Virus record (IMG/VR): IMGVR_UViG_3300032087_005553
Span: 1 to 41,170 of that record
DNA from: a virus
Length of the DNA: 41,170 nt
Direction: 5' to 3' (one strand)
Part shown: positions 8,601 through 14,640 of the stretch, in pieces
Layout of the letters: each line of letters starts with the position of its first letter
How positions within the stretch are numbered: the first letter of the stretch is position 1
Notes under the pieces: model-generated
Told to the model about the DNA's origin: nothing
Databases searched by the model: none
What the model saw: only the letters and a program-made list of their open reading frames with translations
Position numbers and translations under genes: made by a program

Positions 8601-9036
8601 CGCCCTTAAGAGTCATGGCCTAAGCACAGGAGCCACAAGCTATACAGGGGGAGGTTTTTCGTTACTAAGCTTTGGCGTAGAGACTACTGACGCTACACCT
8701 ACTGTCTTAACAAGTGACCTTGCAACGGCTTCTACTGATAATCAGTTAGCGCTTACAACTGACGAAGTTGTAATCTTTAAATTAACCTGCATTGCAAAGT
8801 CTGGTTCAACTGACTTTAAAGGTTGGGTTATAACTGGCATGGCGCGTGAAGGTTCTGGCTCGATATTTATCGTCGGTAGCCTTTCCGAGACAATAGTTGC
8901 TGAAACTTCTGGCGCAAGCTCTTGGGATGTTTCAGTTACTGCAGACAGCACTAATGACTGTCTTGCGGTAACAGTAACCGGCGCTGCGGCTACAACCATT
9001 AAATGGTCGGCAAACTTTGAAACTACCCACCTCTGA
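5614..9036 (+). CDS. Large tail fibre with YadA-head-like repeats
   Basis: An 1140-residue fibre. Order of parts: N-terminal attachment-like domain (QIRIKRTG, TGELAINYADGKLFAL, 1-55); a beta region paralogous to fibre 1 (about 70-390); a DHGLLNGLGDDDHSQY motif; a Gly-rich trimer-like stretch (ALTVAGGAGIAGNVYIGG); two ~100-residue repeats (about 524-690); a region of YadA/trimeric autotransporter head-type repeats (about 810-985; units such as YSTVSGGLGNLVNGTY, SFVGGGNSNEV); and a C-terminal domain (about 1020-1140, TTDATPTVL, TIKWSANFETTHL) related to the C-terminus of the next gene. It probably trimerises as a distal fibre or receptor-binding protein. Confidence 0.88.
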   Translation: MANQIRIKRTGTASSSPTTSDLTTGELAINYADGKLFALKDDGTQSVITIGEDLDGTGFADRIRDIVGITDTFEPTGFPNRTDTTISFNNTNRTFTISPTGSEFSVWCKGKKYTKTSAQSVQIGTATGLYYIYFDNTGNIGQQTSYFDWENHAPTAYVYWNATTSTAIYFADERHGVALDWATHEYLHRTRGAVIANGFSISNFTTTGDGSADAHAQIDISGGTFFDEDLQVDIVDTNTPTANTWQQDLSGPAQIPVLYINGSAWEITTANNFPVKQGTARPQYNLLSGSTWSTPDVSSGKFFNYFICATHNLNYPVVSVMGQGEFSNIGQAEEEEFTDLALTGFPSVEFRPLYRLTFSTDNYTNTPNAALESVYDIRWLQTGGIAMPVNQGGTSDHGLLNGLGDDDHSQYLHTTTSRTGVTANLGTSGTISTTNATASTSTTTGALTVAGGAGIAGNVYIGGSLDLGTALGVGEGGTGLTGTPANGQLLIGNGSGFALATLTEGTNVTITESAGAIEIASNDTTYTAGDGLDLSVGNEFSLDLKANSGLVIDTTELSLDLGASAITGTLAIGDGGTGQSTTPTDGQLLIGNTSTSGFDLTTLTAGTNITITEGNGTITISSADTDTTYTAGDGLDLSVGNEFSLDLKANSGLVIDTSELSIDLSASAISGTLGVSDGGTGFSTAAKGSVIIANTADTLSALDGGGVTSGLLKYDHSTDTIAWDDVANYVDNGFTHTNINSSPHDTTPLSQLQAKGTDSLGSAAANVSFVLEPKGDGAIYRKDPVAALLPKGGIGSTCWQMTLNSASATLGATGAYSTVSGGLGNLVNGTYGTIAGGNTNTAYSVAFVGGGQVNDAGGTWSAICGGSNNISDGSRSFVGGGNSNEVTSAGAYSVCCGGSSNSVSNDYSYLGGGSLNTVSGRFSVLSGGTQNTASNNLSTVLGGSANTASGIYSLAWGYSTTASGRFSVSLGDSSSSTHDGAFAIGNQATCNTKGQIALKSHGLSTGATSYTGGGFSLLSFGVETTDATPTVLTSDLATASTDNQLALTTDEVVIFKLTCIAKSGSTDFKGWVITGMAREGSGSIFIVGSLSETIVAETSGASSWDVSVTADSTNDCLAVTVTGAAATTIKWSANFETTHL
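7027..7700 (+). repeat. Coding tandem repeat, 309 bp period, inside the large fibre
   Basis: The phrase TYTAGDGLDLSVGNEFSLD, followed by LKANSGLVIDT and ELS, occurs at 7183 and again at 7492, exactly 103 codons apart. The units end in a GGTG motif and 'GQLLIGN', and a partial unit precedes them from about 7027. Protein identity is nearly complete over about 45 residues while the DNA differs at many third positions, so the duplication is old and kept by selection on the protein. Confidence 0.85.
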
Positions 9037-9038
9037 CA

Positions 9039-10133
9039 ATGGCTATTAATTTTGATCATTCGACCGATACGATTAGCACCACTGGGGGCACGTTAAACCT
9101 CACTGGATATTCAATACCTCCTGAGAATAATCCAGATCTAGAAACAGACGTAAATAATACAACTCCTAATGCCACTCAGACTGTTTTAGAGCTATCTCCA
9201 GTCGCTACGACGACTGACATGGACATCGCAATTGTACCGAATGGTGCAGGTGCGATTCTAGCGAATGTGCCTGATAATACTTCAACCGGAGGAGAAAAAA
9301 GAGGCGCCTATGCCGTTGATTTACAGCTTCGTCGTACTTCCAGTTATCATGTCGCTAGTGGTGCTTATTCAGCATTAGTCGGCGGATACAGGAACTTTGC
9401 TAGCGGAAGTTATTCCGCTGTTATTGGGGGCTTGGACAATAGGGCAAATTCATCTTATTCGGCAGCAATTGGCGGTTACGATATTGAAGTCCAAGCACAA
9501 TACGCATTTGGTGCAGGCTCTGAGGACGCTATTGTTAACGCAAACTATAGCTCAGTAATAGCTACAGACCTAGCCAGTACTTATGGTCAATACACTGCGG
9601 CTATTGGTGGATTTAGAGCTTATACTGGTAGCGATTCTAAGTACGGGATATCTACAGGCTATTGGTCAAATTTAAATGTTTATTGCGGAATCAATATTGG
9701 AAGTTCACGTAATAATAAAAGTGTTGACGGTTATGGCTATAGCAGTACAACCATTAGGAACATATCAGCAAGGACTACTGACGCTACTGAAACTAAACTT
9801 TTAGCTGACAATACAGATGTCGCCGGAGCCAATCTCACTGTACCATCTAATTATGTCCAAACTATAACTGGAACTGTGGTATGCGCTCGAGCTGGCGCAA
9901 ACGAAGTCAGAGCCTGGGAGGTTAAAATAGTAGCGAGAAATACGGGCGGTGTAAGTATTGTCAATACTGTTATTGATGATCTCGGATATGACGCAGGATT
10001 AAGTGGAGTCAGTATTGCTATTGGCACAAATGGTAACTATGTAGAAATCAAGGCCACAGGCCTATCAGGTACTAACCCTAATTGCTATTGGAATGCGAGT
10101 CTAATAGTTAACCAGCAAAGATTTTTCGGCTAA
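9039..10133 (+). CDS. Tail fibre/tip protein with YadA-head-like repeats
   Basis: A 364-residue protein. It opens with FDHSTDTISTTGGTLNLTG, a phrase shared with the end of the large fibre's repeat region (YDHSTDTIAW). A phage-fibre pattern follows (DIAIVPNGAGAILANVPD, TSTGGEKRGAYAVDLQ), then YadA-type head repeats (SGAYSALVGGYRNFASG, SGSYSAVIGGLDNRANS, about 105-160). The C-terminal ~120 residues (RTTDATETKLL, EVRAWEVKIVARN, ATGLSGTNPNCYWNASL) are paralogous to the C-terminus of the large fibre. It starts two bases after that gene's stop with no Shine-Dalgarno site, so translation is probably coupled. Confidence 0.82.
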   Translation: MAINFDHSTDTISTTGGTLNLTGYSIPPENNPDLETDVNNTTPNATQTVLELSPVATTTDMDIAIVPNGAGAILANVPDNTSTGGEKRGAYAVDLQLRRTSSYHVASGAYSALVGGYRNFASGSYSAVIGGLDNRANSSYSAAIGGYDIEVQAQYAFGAGSEDAIVNANYSSVIATDLASTYGQYTAAIGGFRAYTGSDSKYGISTGYWSNLNVYCGINIGSSRNNKSVDGYGYSSTTIRNISARTTDATETKLLADNTDVAGANLTVPSNYVQTITGTVVCARAGANEVRAWEVKIVARNTGGVSIVNTVIDDLGYDAGLSGVSIAIGTNGNYVEIKATGLSGTNPNCYWNASLIVNQQRFFG

Positions 10134-10137
10134 TAGG

Positions 10138-10143
10138 TACAAT
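10138..10143 (+). promoter_or_regulatory. -10-like box (TACAAT) before a small fibre-region gene
   Basis: TACAAT followed by AATGACGAAAACG, 24 bases before the ATG at 10168. The downstream TGACGARAAC is shared with the box at 4423, which makes chance less likely. No -35 is apparent. Confidence 0.45.
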
Positions 10144-10167
10144 AATGACGAAAACGCGGGATTCGTA

Positions 10168-10443
10168 ATGGCATTACAAGTCGATTTACAGAATACTGAT
10201 ATCGGCATTCCAGTGCCAGAGACATATGCTCGTATTACGAATCTGAGGATTAATAGCGACGGTTTCTCAATTCATGTAGAGTATTTTGCTACTGAAGAAG
10301 CTCGACAACAAAACCTTATGAGGGTGTACGCGCAAGCGTTTTACGGCCAATTAGATGAATTTCCTGCGGGCGATAACCCTGTAGCTTCTGCTTATTTATG
10401 GCTTAAAGAACAAGACGAGTTCCAATCTGCATTAGATATCTGA
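10168..10443 (+). CDS. Small fibre-region protein
   Basis: A 91-residue soluble protein (LQVDLQNTDIGIPVPETYARI, then IHVEYFATEEARQQN and ending SAYLWLKEQDEF). The N-terminal beta and C-terminal helix pattern, and the position inside the fibre cassette, resemble small phage proteins that sit between fibre genes. The stop (TGA) overlaps the next ATG. Function unknown; a baseplate, chaperone or structural role is possible. Confidence 0.7.
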   Translation: MALQVDLQNTDIGIPVPETYARITNLRINSDGFSIHVEYFATEEARQQNLMRVYAQAFYGQLDEFPAGDNPVASAYLWLKEQDEFQSALDI

Positions 10444-10979
10444 TGAGCGTACAGATCAATCATGAGACAAATACCATTGGAACTTCTGATGGCTCTGCTC
10501 TGACAATCAATAATTACAGCGGCGGCAGCGGCACTGTTGCTATCGCTGGTGGCGGCACTGGAGCAACTACTGCCGCTGATGCTCGTACCAACTTAGGGCT
10601 TGAGATTGGAACTGATGTTCAAGCCTATGATGCTGATACAGCAAAGCTTGACATAGCGCAGACATTTAGCGCAGAGCAGACATTTGGCGAGTTAAAGGAG
10701 ACAACATATAGCCTGACGGGCACTGATATTGACCCAGCTAACGGCAGCATTCAAAGTAAAACCTTTGCCGCGAATACGACCTTTACCGAATCTCTCCAAG
10801 CAGGTCAAACTGTTGTGTTATTGCTTGAAGCAGGCGCAAGTTACACCATTACCTGGCCGACAATTACTTGGGTGACTTCTGGAGGCAATAGCGCACCAAC
10901 GCTAACCGCAAAAGATGTCTTTGTGCTCTGGAAAGTTGGCACTACGCTGTATGGTGCTTATGTGGGGAGCTATGTGTAA
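10443..10979 (+). CDS. Short tail fibre-like protein
   Basis: A 178-residue protein whose start (VQINHETNTIGTSDGSALTI) parallels that of the 9039 gene. It then carries the fibre signature GGGTGATTAADARTNLGL followed by GTDVQAYDADTAKLD, which is common in phage tail fibre C-terminal regions, and a beta domain (KTFAANTTFTESL, TITWPTITW, FVLWKVGTTLYGAYVG). The stop overlaps the next start (TAATG). It is probably a minor fibre or tip protein. Confidence 0.8.
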   Translation: MSVQINHETNTIGTSDGSALTINNYSGGSGTVAIAGGGTGATTAADARTNLGLEIGTDVQAYDADTAKLDIAQTFSAEQTFGELKETTYSLTGTDIDPANGSIQSKTFAANTTFTESLQAGQTVVLLLEAGASYTITWPTITWVTSGGNSAPTLTAKDVFVLWKVGTTLYGAYVGSYV

Positions 10980-11818
10980 TGTTAGGTAAGACATTGCAAC
11001 TTGCTGCGGCTGGGAACGCCGGTGTAACTGAATGGCCTGACCTTGATACGCTTAGCTTTGTTCGTAGTGACACTATGAACAGAGGGACCGGTAATAGTTT
11101 CGGTATTGACATTAGTGCCAACGGGGACAAGCTGGCCTACTCATCCTACAGCGAAGACTATCTATATCAAGAATTGCTTTCTACTGACTGGGATGTTAGT
11201 TCGCACGGAGCTTCAGCAACTGCCTATTCTGTGAATTCTACAGCCACTGACGGCCCACTTGGCATTAAATTTAAGGACGATGGAAGTTATGTTTATGTAA
11301 CGGGATACATCTCCGATAAGATTGCAGCATATCCGCTAAGTACGGATTACGATGTATCCACAATGAACACTACTAATCCTGACACTTTAGACATCTCCAG
11401 TTACGCAGCCTATTCATGGGGCTTTGCCTTTAGCGCGAATGGAGATCAAATATTCGCAGTTGATCTCCTTAATACCAGAATATATAAATGGACAATGAAT
11501 ACTGCCTGGGATATAGCAAATGCGAGCTATCACAGCTCTTCAGGTGAATTACCTTTTAGTAACCCAGTAGACATTATTTTTTCTCCGACTGGATTAAAAT
11601 GCTATATTTTAGGCTATAGTAATGATACACTTTACCAATTCAACTTAAGTTCTCCTTATGATATCTCCCAAATTCAATCTTCATCTACACCCGATTATAG
11701 TGTTTCGGTCAATAGCCAGCAGGCAACCCCAACAGGGTTCACAATAACTCCTGATGGCTCGCGCTTGTATCTCATAGGAAACAATCCTAGGGAAGTTACT
11801 CAGTACGACCTTGGTTAA
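10979..11818 (+). CDS. Beta-propeller-like tail protein
   Basis: A 279-residue protein with about five repeated units of the type G-I-x-FSxxG-x-x-x-Y ... IYxYxLSTxYDIS: GIDISANGDKLAY, GIKFKDDGSYVYV, GFAFSANGDQIFA, DIIFSPTGLKCYI, GFTITPDGSRLYL, each followed by a 'xLSTxYDVS' type strand. This spacing is typical of WD40/YncE-like propellers used as receptor-recognition domains at the end of phage fibre cassettes. The first ~20 residues (GKTLQLAAAGNAGV) look like an attachment peptide. The function is inferred from the repeat form and context. Confidence 0.78.
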   Translation: MLGKTLQLAAAGNAGVTEWPDLDTLSFVRSDTMNRGTGNSFGIDISANGDKLAYSSYSEDYLYQELLSTDWDVSSHGASATAYSVNSTATDGPLGIKFKDDGSYVYVTGYISDKIAAYPLSTDYDVSTMNTTNPDTLDISSYAAYSWGFAFSANGDQIFAVDLLNTRIYKWTMNTAWDIANASYHSSSGELPFSNPVDIIFSPTGLKCYILGYSNDTLYQFNLSSPYDISQIQSSSTPDYSVSVNSQQATPTGFTITPDGSRLYLIGNNPREVTQYDLG

Positions 11819-11823
11819 TTAAC

Positions 11824-12255
11824 ATGTTTGCAAAAATCGTTCAAAACTCCGTTGAAAGCTTTCCCTACACGATGCGTGACTTGCGTCGTGACAATCCAAA
11901 CACGTCTTTTCCAGCGACTCTTCCCGATGAACAACTTGAAGATTTTAACGTGTTTCGCGTTACAGTAACGCCTGCGCCTGAAAATGATCCTAAAACACAT
12001 AGCCTAGAACACTCTTGCGAGCTTGTGGATGGGGCTTGGACTCAGGTCTGGACAAAACACCAGCTCGAGCTTTCTTTCGCCGAAAGAAATATTCGCAATC
12101 ATCGAAACGAGTTACTGGAAAAGTCTGACTGGACGCAGCTAGCTGATTCAAGTGTTTCAGCGGTTTGGACAGATTATCGGCAAGAATTGCGTGACGTACC
12201 GCAGCAAGAAGGTTTCCCTTATGAAATCGTCTGGCCGGAAGAGCCTGCTAGCTAA
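11824..12255 (+). CDS. Tail assembly chaperone-like protein
   Basis: A 143-residue protein. The C-terminal half has the well-known pattern RNHRNELLEKSDWTQLAD, then VSAVWTDYRQELRDVPQQEGFP and VWPEEP, seen in tail fibre assembly and tail assembly chaperone families (Phage_tail_APC-like). The N-terminal half is a beta-type domain (VFRVTVTPAPENDP). Its place directly after the fibre genes agrees. It should act during fibre folding or attachment rather than as a virion enzyme. Confidence 0.8.
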   Translation: MFAKIVQNSVESFPYTMRDLRRDNPNTSFPATLPDEQLEDFNVFRVTVTPAPENDPKTHSLEHSCELVDGAWTQVWTKHQLELSFAERNIRNHRNELLEKSDWTQLADSSVSAVWTDYRQELRDVPQQEGFPYEIVWPEEPAS

Positions 12256-12296
12256 GGAAGCCTAACTTAGTGTAGTTTCACAATTGCGTCAGATCA

Positions 12297-12545
12297 ATGG
12301 AGGTTATAGCCGCTATAGCTGGCGCAATTATTGGAATTGCCGGTATGAGTGCATCAAGGATGATTAGAAGGTCTGGTGAGAACAGGGATGTAATCACTAA
12401 GCTTTCTGTAGGAGTTGAACATATAGGCCAAGAGTTGACAGCTTTGCGGAATGACATGAAAGAGGACAGGCATGAGATATTTGGCCGCCTCAATAATGCA
12501 GAGCAAAGAATTTCAGCATTAGAAGCAGTCAAGAGGAATAGGTAG
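12297..12545 (+). CDS. Small membrane protein with coiled coil, holin/spanin candidate
   Basis: An 82-residue protein with one N-terminal membrane segment (VIAAIAGAIIGIAGMSAS, about 3-20), then a basic patch (RMIRR) and a coiled coil with heptads (ITKLSVGVEHIGQEL, LRNDMKED, RLNNAEQRISALEAV). The shape, one TM with a charged coiled-coil domain, matches many class III holin-like or i-spanin-like phage proteins. It stands 0.4 kb before the endolysin, so a lysis role is likely but the subclass is not settled. Confidence 0.65.
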   Translation: MEVIAAIAGAIIGIAGMSASRMIRRSGENRDVITKLSVGVEHIGQELTALRNDMKEDRHEIFGRLNNAEQRISALEAVKRNR

Positions 12546-12572
12546 GCACACTATTTCGACCGCAGGTTTGTC

Positions 12573-12758
12573 ATGGAAATTTTTGCATTCCTGATTGCTA
12601 AAGCCCCTGAGTTTCTCGCTGCTTTATTTGCTGTTCACGCAGCGGCTGTCGCGATTGTCAATCTGACGCCGACGCCCAAAGATGACGAATTCGTGTCTAA
12701 GGCTTATCGCGTTATCGAGATCCTTGCCGGTATAGTTAATAAACTGGCTAAAGATTAA
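12573..12758 (+). CDS. Putative holin
   Basis: A 61-residue protein with a hydrophobic segment (FLAALFAVHAAAVAIVNL, about 14-31) followed by an amphipathic, charged tail (PKDDEFVSKAYRVIEILAGIVNKLAKD). The 'AAAVAIVNLTPTPKDDE' pattern resembles small holin-like proteins found next to phage lysins. The stop overlaps the start of the next gene (TAATG). It is the better holin candidate of the two membrane proteins here. Confidence 0.65.
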   Translation: MEIFAFLIAKAPEFLAALFAVHAAAVAIVNLTPTPKDDEFVSKAYRVIEILAGIVNKLAKD

Positions 12759-12916
12759 TGGCCGAAGAGGCTAAAAAGGGATTTAAGGAAAGAATCGAGA
12801 TCTGCGAAAACTGCAAGCATTATCAGCGCAGAATTCAAAGATGCAGTATTTGTGGCTGCTTCATGCTTTTCAAGGCACGAGTTACTTTTGCTAAATGCCC
12901 TAAAGGTTACTGGTGA
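12758..12916 (+). CDS. Small zinc-ribbon protein
   Basis: A 52-residue frame (MAEEAKKGFKERIEICENC) with cysteines in CxxC-x9-CxxCGC and a further Cys near the end (AKCPKGYW). The pairs ICENCKHY and CSICGCFM suggest one zinc site, as in many short phage zinc-ribbon proteins of unknown role. It overlaps the genes on both sides by a few bases (TAATG in, GTGA out), so it is part of the lysis operon by translation coupling. Confidence 0.7.
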   Translation: MAEEAKKGFKERIEICENCKHYQRRIQRCSICGCFMLFKARVTFAKCPKGYW

Positions 12917-14046
12917 ATGTTATGAATAAATCCGGTTGGCATGAAATTCGCGAATACGCATTCACTGCGGGAGCAAGGTTCCCAGAAGTCGTAGCTGCTC
13001 AGTGGGCTCTTGAGAGCGGCTGGGGAGCACACGAAAGTGGAAAGAACAACGTCTTTGGTATTAAAGGCGAAGGAACTTTAGTATCGACTCAAGAGTGGAA
13101 TGGAGAAAAATTCATAGACATCAAAGACAACTTCAAAGATTACGAGTCAGTAGAGGCCTGCGTCAAGGATTTAGTAGGCAAGTGGTATAAAGACTATAAG
13201 AATTTCAAAGGCGTCAATCGAGCGAGCACCAGAGAAGAATGCGCTCGACTGCTTGTTACGGAGCAATACGCAACTGACCCTAGCTACGCCCAAAAACTGA
13301 TTGGCTTGATGAATCAAATGAATCAACAACCTTCGGATGCCATGAAGCCCTCAGGGGCCTCTATCAGCCTCTGTGACGCCGCTAAGTACTACAAAGGCTT
13401 AGCGCATCAGGAAAAAGCTTGGAAAGCCCTGGAGGCCTCTCTGAGCCAAGCTCAGCTCGTCATGTTTGCTGCTCTTTATAGAGACAGCCAGGACGAGTCT
13501 TCTGAAGCGGATCTGAACTCTCTGGAAGGCACTCCTTACTTCTATCAGAGGGACAGCAAGACGGGGCACGGGGAAAGAATGTGTCAATCCTCTGCCATTG
13601 CCATGGCGATTAAGTATTTAGAGCCTACAAGCATCTACGACGACGATGAATATATAAGTTTCGTATTTGACTATGGTGATACGGTTTCAGCATCAGCTCA
13701 TGTAGAGGCTTTGAAGTCTCTTGGAATACCTGCGAGATTTCGCACAGATGGGACTGAGCAGGCCCTTATTGATCTCTTGAATTCAAATATCCCTGTGCCT
13801 ATCGGGATTTTGCATAAAGGTCATATCACCCATGTTTCAGGAGGTGGCCATTGGGTGACATTAATCGGTTACACGGATACCGATTTTATCGTTCATGATC
13901 CTTTCGGAAACCTTGATCTCGTAGCTGGTTTTTACAAAAAGACGGGTCCTAAAGATGGTTGTGCTGTTAAGTACGACAGAAAGAATTTAATGAAGCGATG
14001 GTTAATCGCAAGTAACTGTGACGGATGGTATTGGGACTTCTCTTAA
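12913..14046 (+). CDS. Two-domain endolysin: glucosaminidase (GH73-like) plus C39-like peptidase
   Basis: Up to 377 residues; GTG at 12913 overlaps the previous stop, and an in-frame ATG at 12922 is the alternative start. Residues about 8-135 are FlgJ/GH73-like: AQWALESGWG with catalytic-type E34, NNVFGIKGEG, and a C-terminal YATDPSYAQKL motif. This part would cut the glycan strands of peptidoglycan. Residues about 200-377 resemble C39-family cysteine peptidases: C224 in ERMCQSSAIAMAI, H313 in GGGHWVTLIGY, D329 in VHDPFGN. A glycosidase fused to a C39-like domain would hit two bond types, or the second domain could bind or process a protein. It follows two holin candidates. Confidence 0.82.
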   Translation: MNVMNKSGWHEIREYAFTAGARFPEVVAAQWALESGWGAHESGKNNVFGIKGEGTLVSTQEWNGEKFIDIKDNFKDYESVEACVKDLVGKWYKDYKNFKGVNRASTREECARLLVTEQYATDPSYAQKLIGLMNQMNQQPSDAMKPSGASISLCDAAKYYKGLAHQEKAWKALEASLSQAQLVMFAALYRDSQDESSEADLNSLEGTPYFYQRDSKTGHGERMCQSSAIAMAIKYLEPTSIYDDDEYISFVFDYGDTVSASAHVEALKSLGIPARFRTDGTEQALIDLLNSNIPVPIGILHKGHITHVSGGGHWVTLIGYTDTDFIVHDPFGNLDLVAGFYKKTGPKDGCAVKYDRKNLMKRWLIASNCDGWYWDFS

Positions 14047-14057
14047 GGGAGAATGCG

Positions 14058-14261
14058 ATGACACAATCAGTTTTAAGCTTTTTACCTGGTTATTACTGGG
14101 ATGGTCACAATGTGCAGAGTACTGGTGTTGCAATACAGCCAACCCAGCATGTCAGTAAAAAGACAGGAGAGATCATCTATTACGTAAAACCCATCGGATG
14201 GGCTTGCTCTTGTTACATAAGAAGAAACGGGATAATTGACTATCTGAAAACTCTGGACTAG
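14058..14261 (+). CDS. Small protein after the endolysin
   Basis: 67 residues from the ATG at 14058, chosen over upstream starts because AAGGGAG lies 6 bases before it. The sequence (SFLPGYYWDGHNVQSTGVAIQ, wording with three aromatic residues, then KKTGEIIYYVKPIGWACSCYI) is beta-like and has two adjacent Cys residues. No family recognised. Its stop overlaps the stop of the convergent minus-strand gene (CTAG). Confidence 0.6.
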   Translation: MTQSVLSFLPGYYWDGHNVQSTGVAIQPTQHVSKKTGEIIYYVKPIGWACSCYIRRNGIIDYLKTLD

Positions 14262-14638
14262 TCCTCTGCGTTCACCGCTGGGCCAGTATCAATAACAGAG
14301 TAGATATAATTCTCGACTGAGTCTACTTCCCAGTCATGCTCGCTAGCCAGCAGGTTGGCGAGAACGTTCAGCTCCATCTCGTCTTCTTCGCGCCACTTGC
14401 CATGCTTCAGGGCCTCATTGCGCACACCAATTATCCTCTCGAGTGTTGCTAGCTCTGAAATCTCAACTTGCTGCTCACTAGCAGCTAAACAATGATTCCA
14501 GCGGCTTTTGTCGATTTTGCCTAGCAGGAAATGGGTGGTAGTGTTGTTCAGCCAACTGAAAATTTCGTATGCCTTTTCAATGAGCTGAGCATTCTTGAGA
14601 GCAAAGAAGCTGACAGTAACAAAAAGAATGTTCTTCAT
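14258..14638 (-). CDS. Hypothetical protein, end of the leftward replication operon
   Basis: A 126-residue, mostly helical, acidic protein (LIEKAYEIFSWLNNTTTHFLL, rewritten: hydrophobic first 60 residues, then EISELATLERIIGVRNEALKH and ELNVLANLLASEHDWEVDS). It begins two bases after the helicase stop, so it is co-transcribed with the helicase. No family is recognised. A replication accessory role is suggested only by position. Confidence 0.65.
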   Translation of the reverse strand: MKNILFVTVSFFALKNAQLIEKAYEIFSWLNNTTTHFLLGKIDKSRWNHCLAASEQQVEISELATLERIIGVRNEALKHGKWREEDEMELNVLANLLASEHDWEVDSVENYIYSVIDTGPAVNAED

Positions 14639-14640
14639 GA

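Noticed and set aside
2885-11818. Diversity-generating retroelement in the fibre block
   Set aside because: There is no reverse transcriptase, no template/variable repeat pair and no Avd-like gene; repeats are in frame and protein-conserved.
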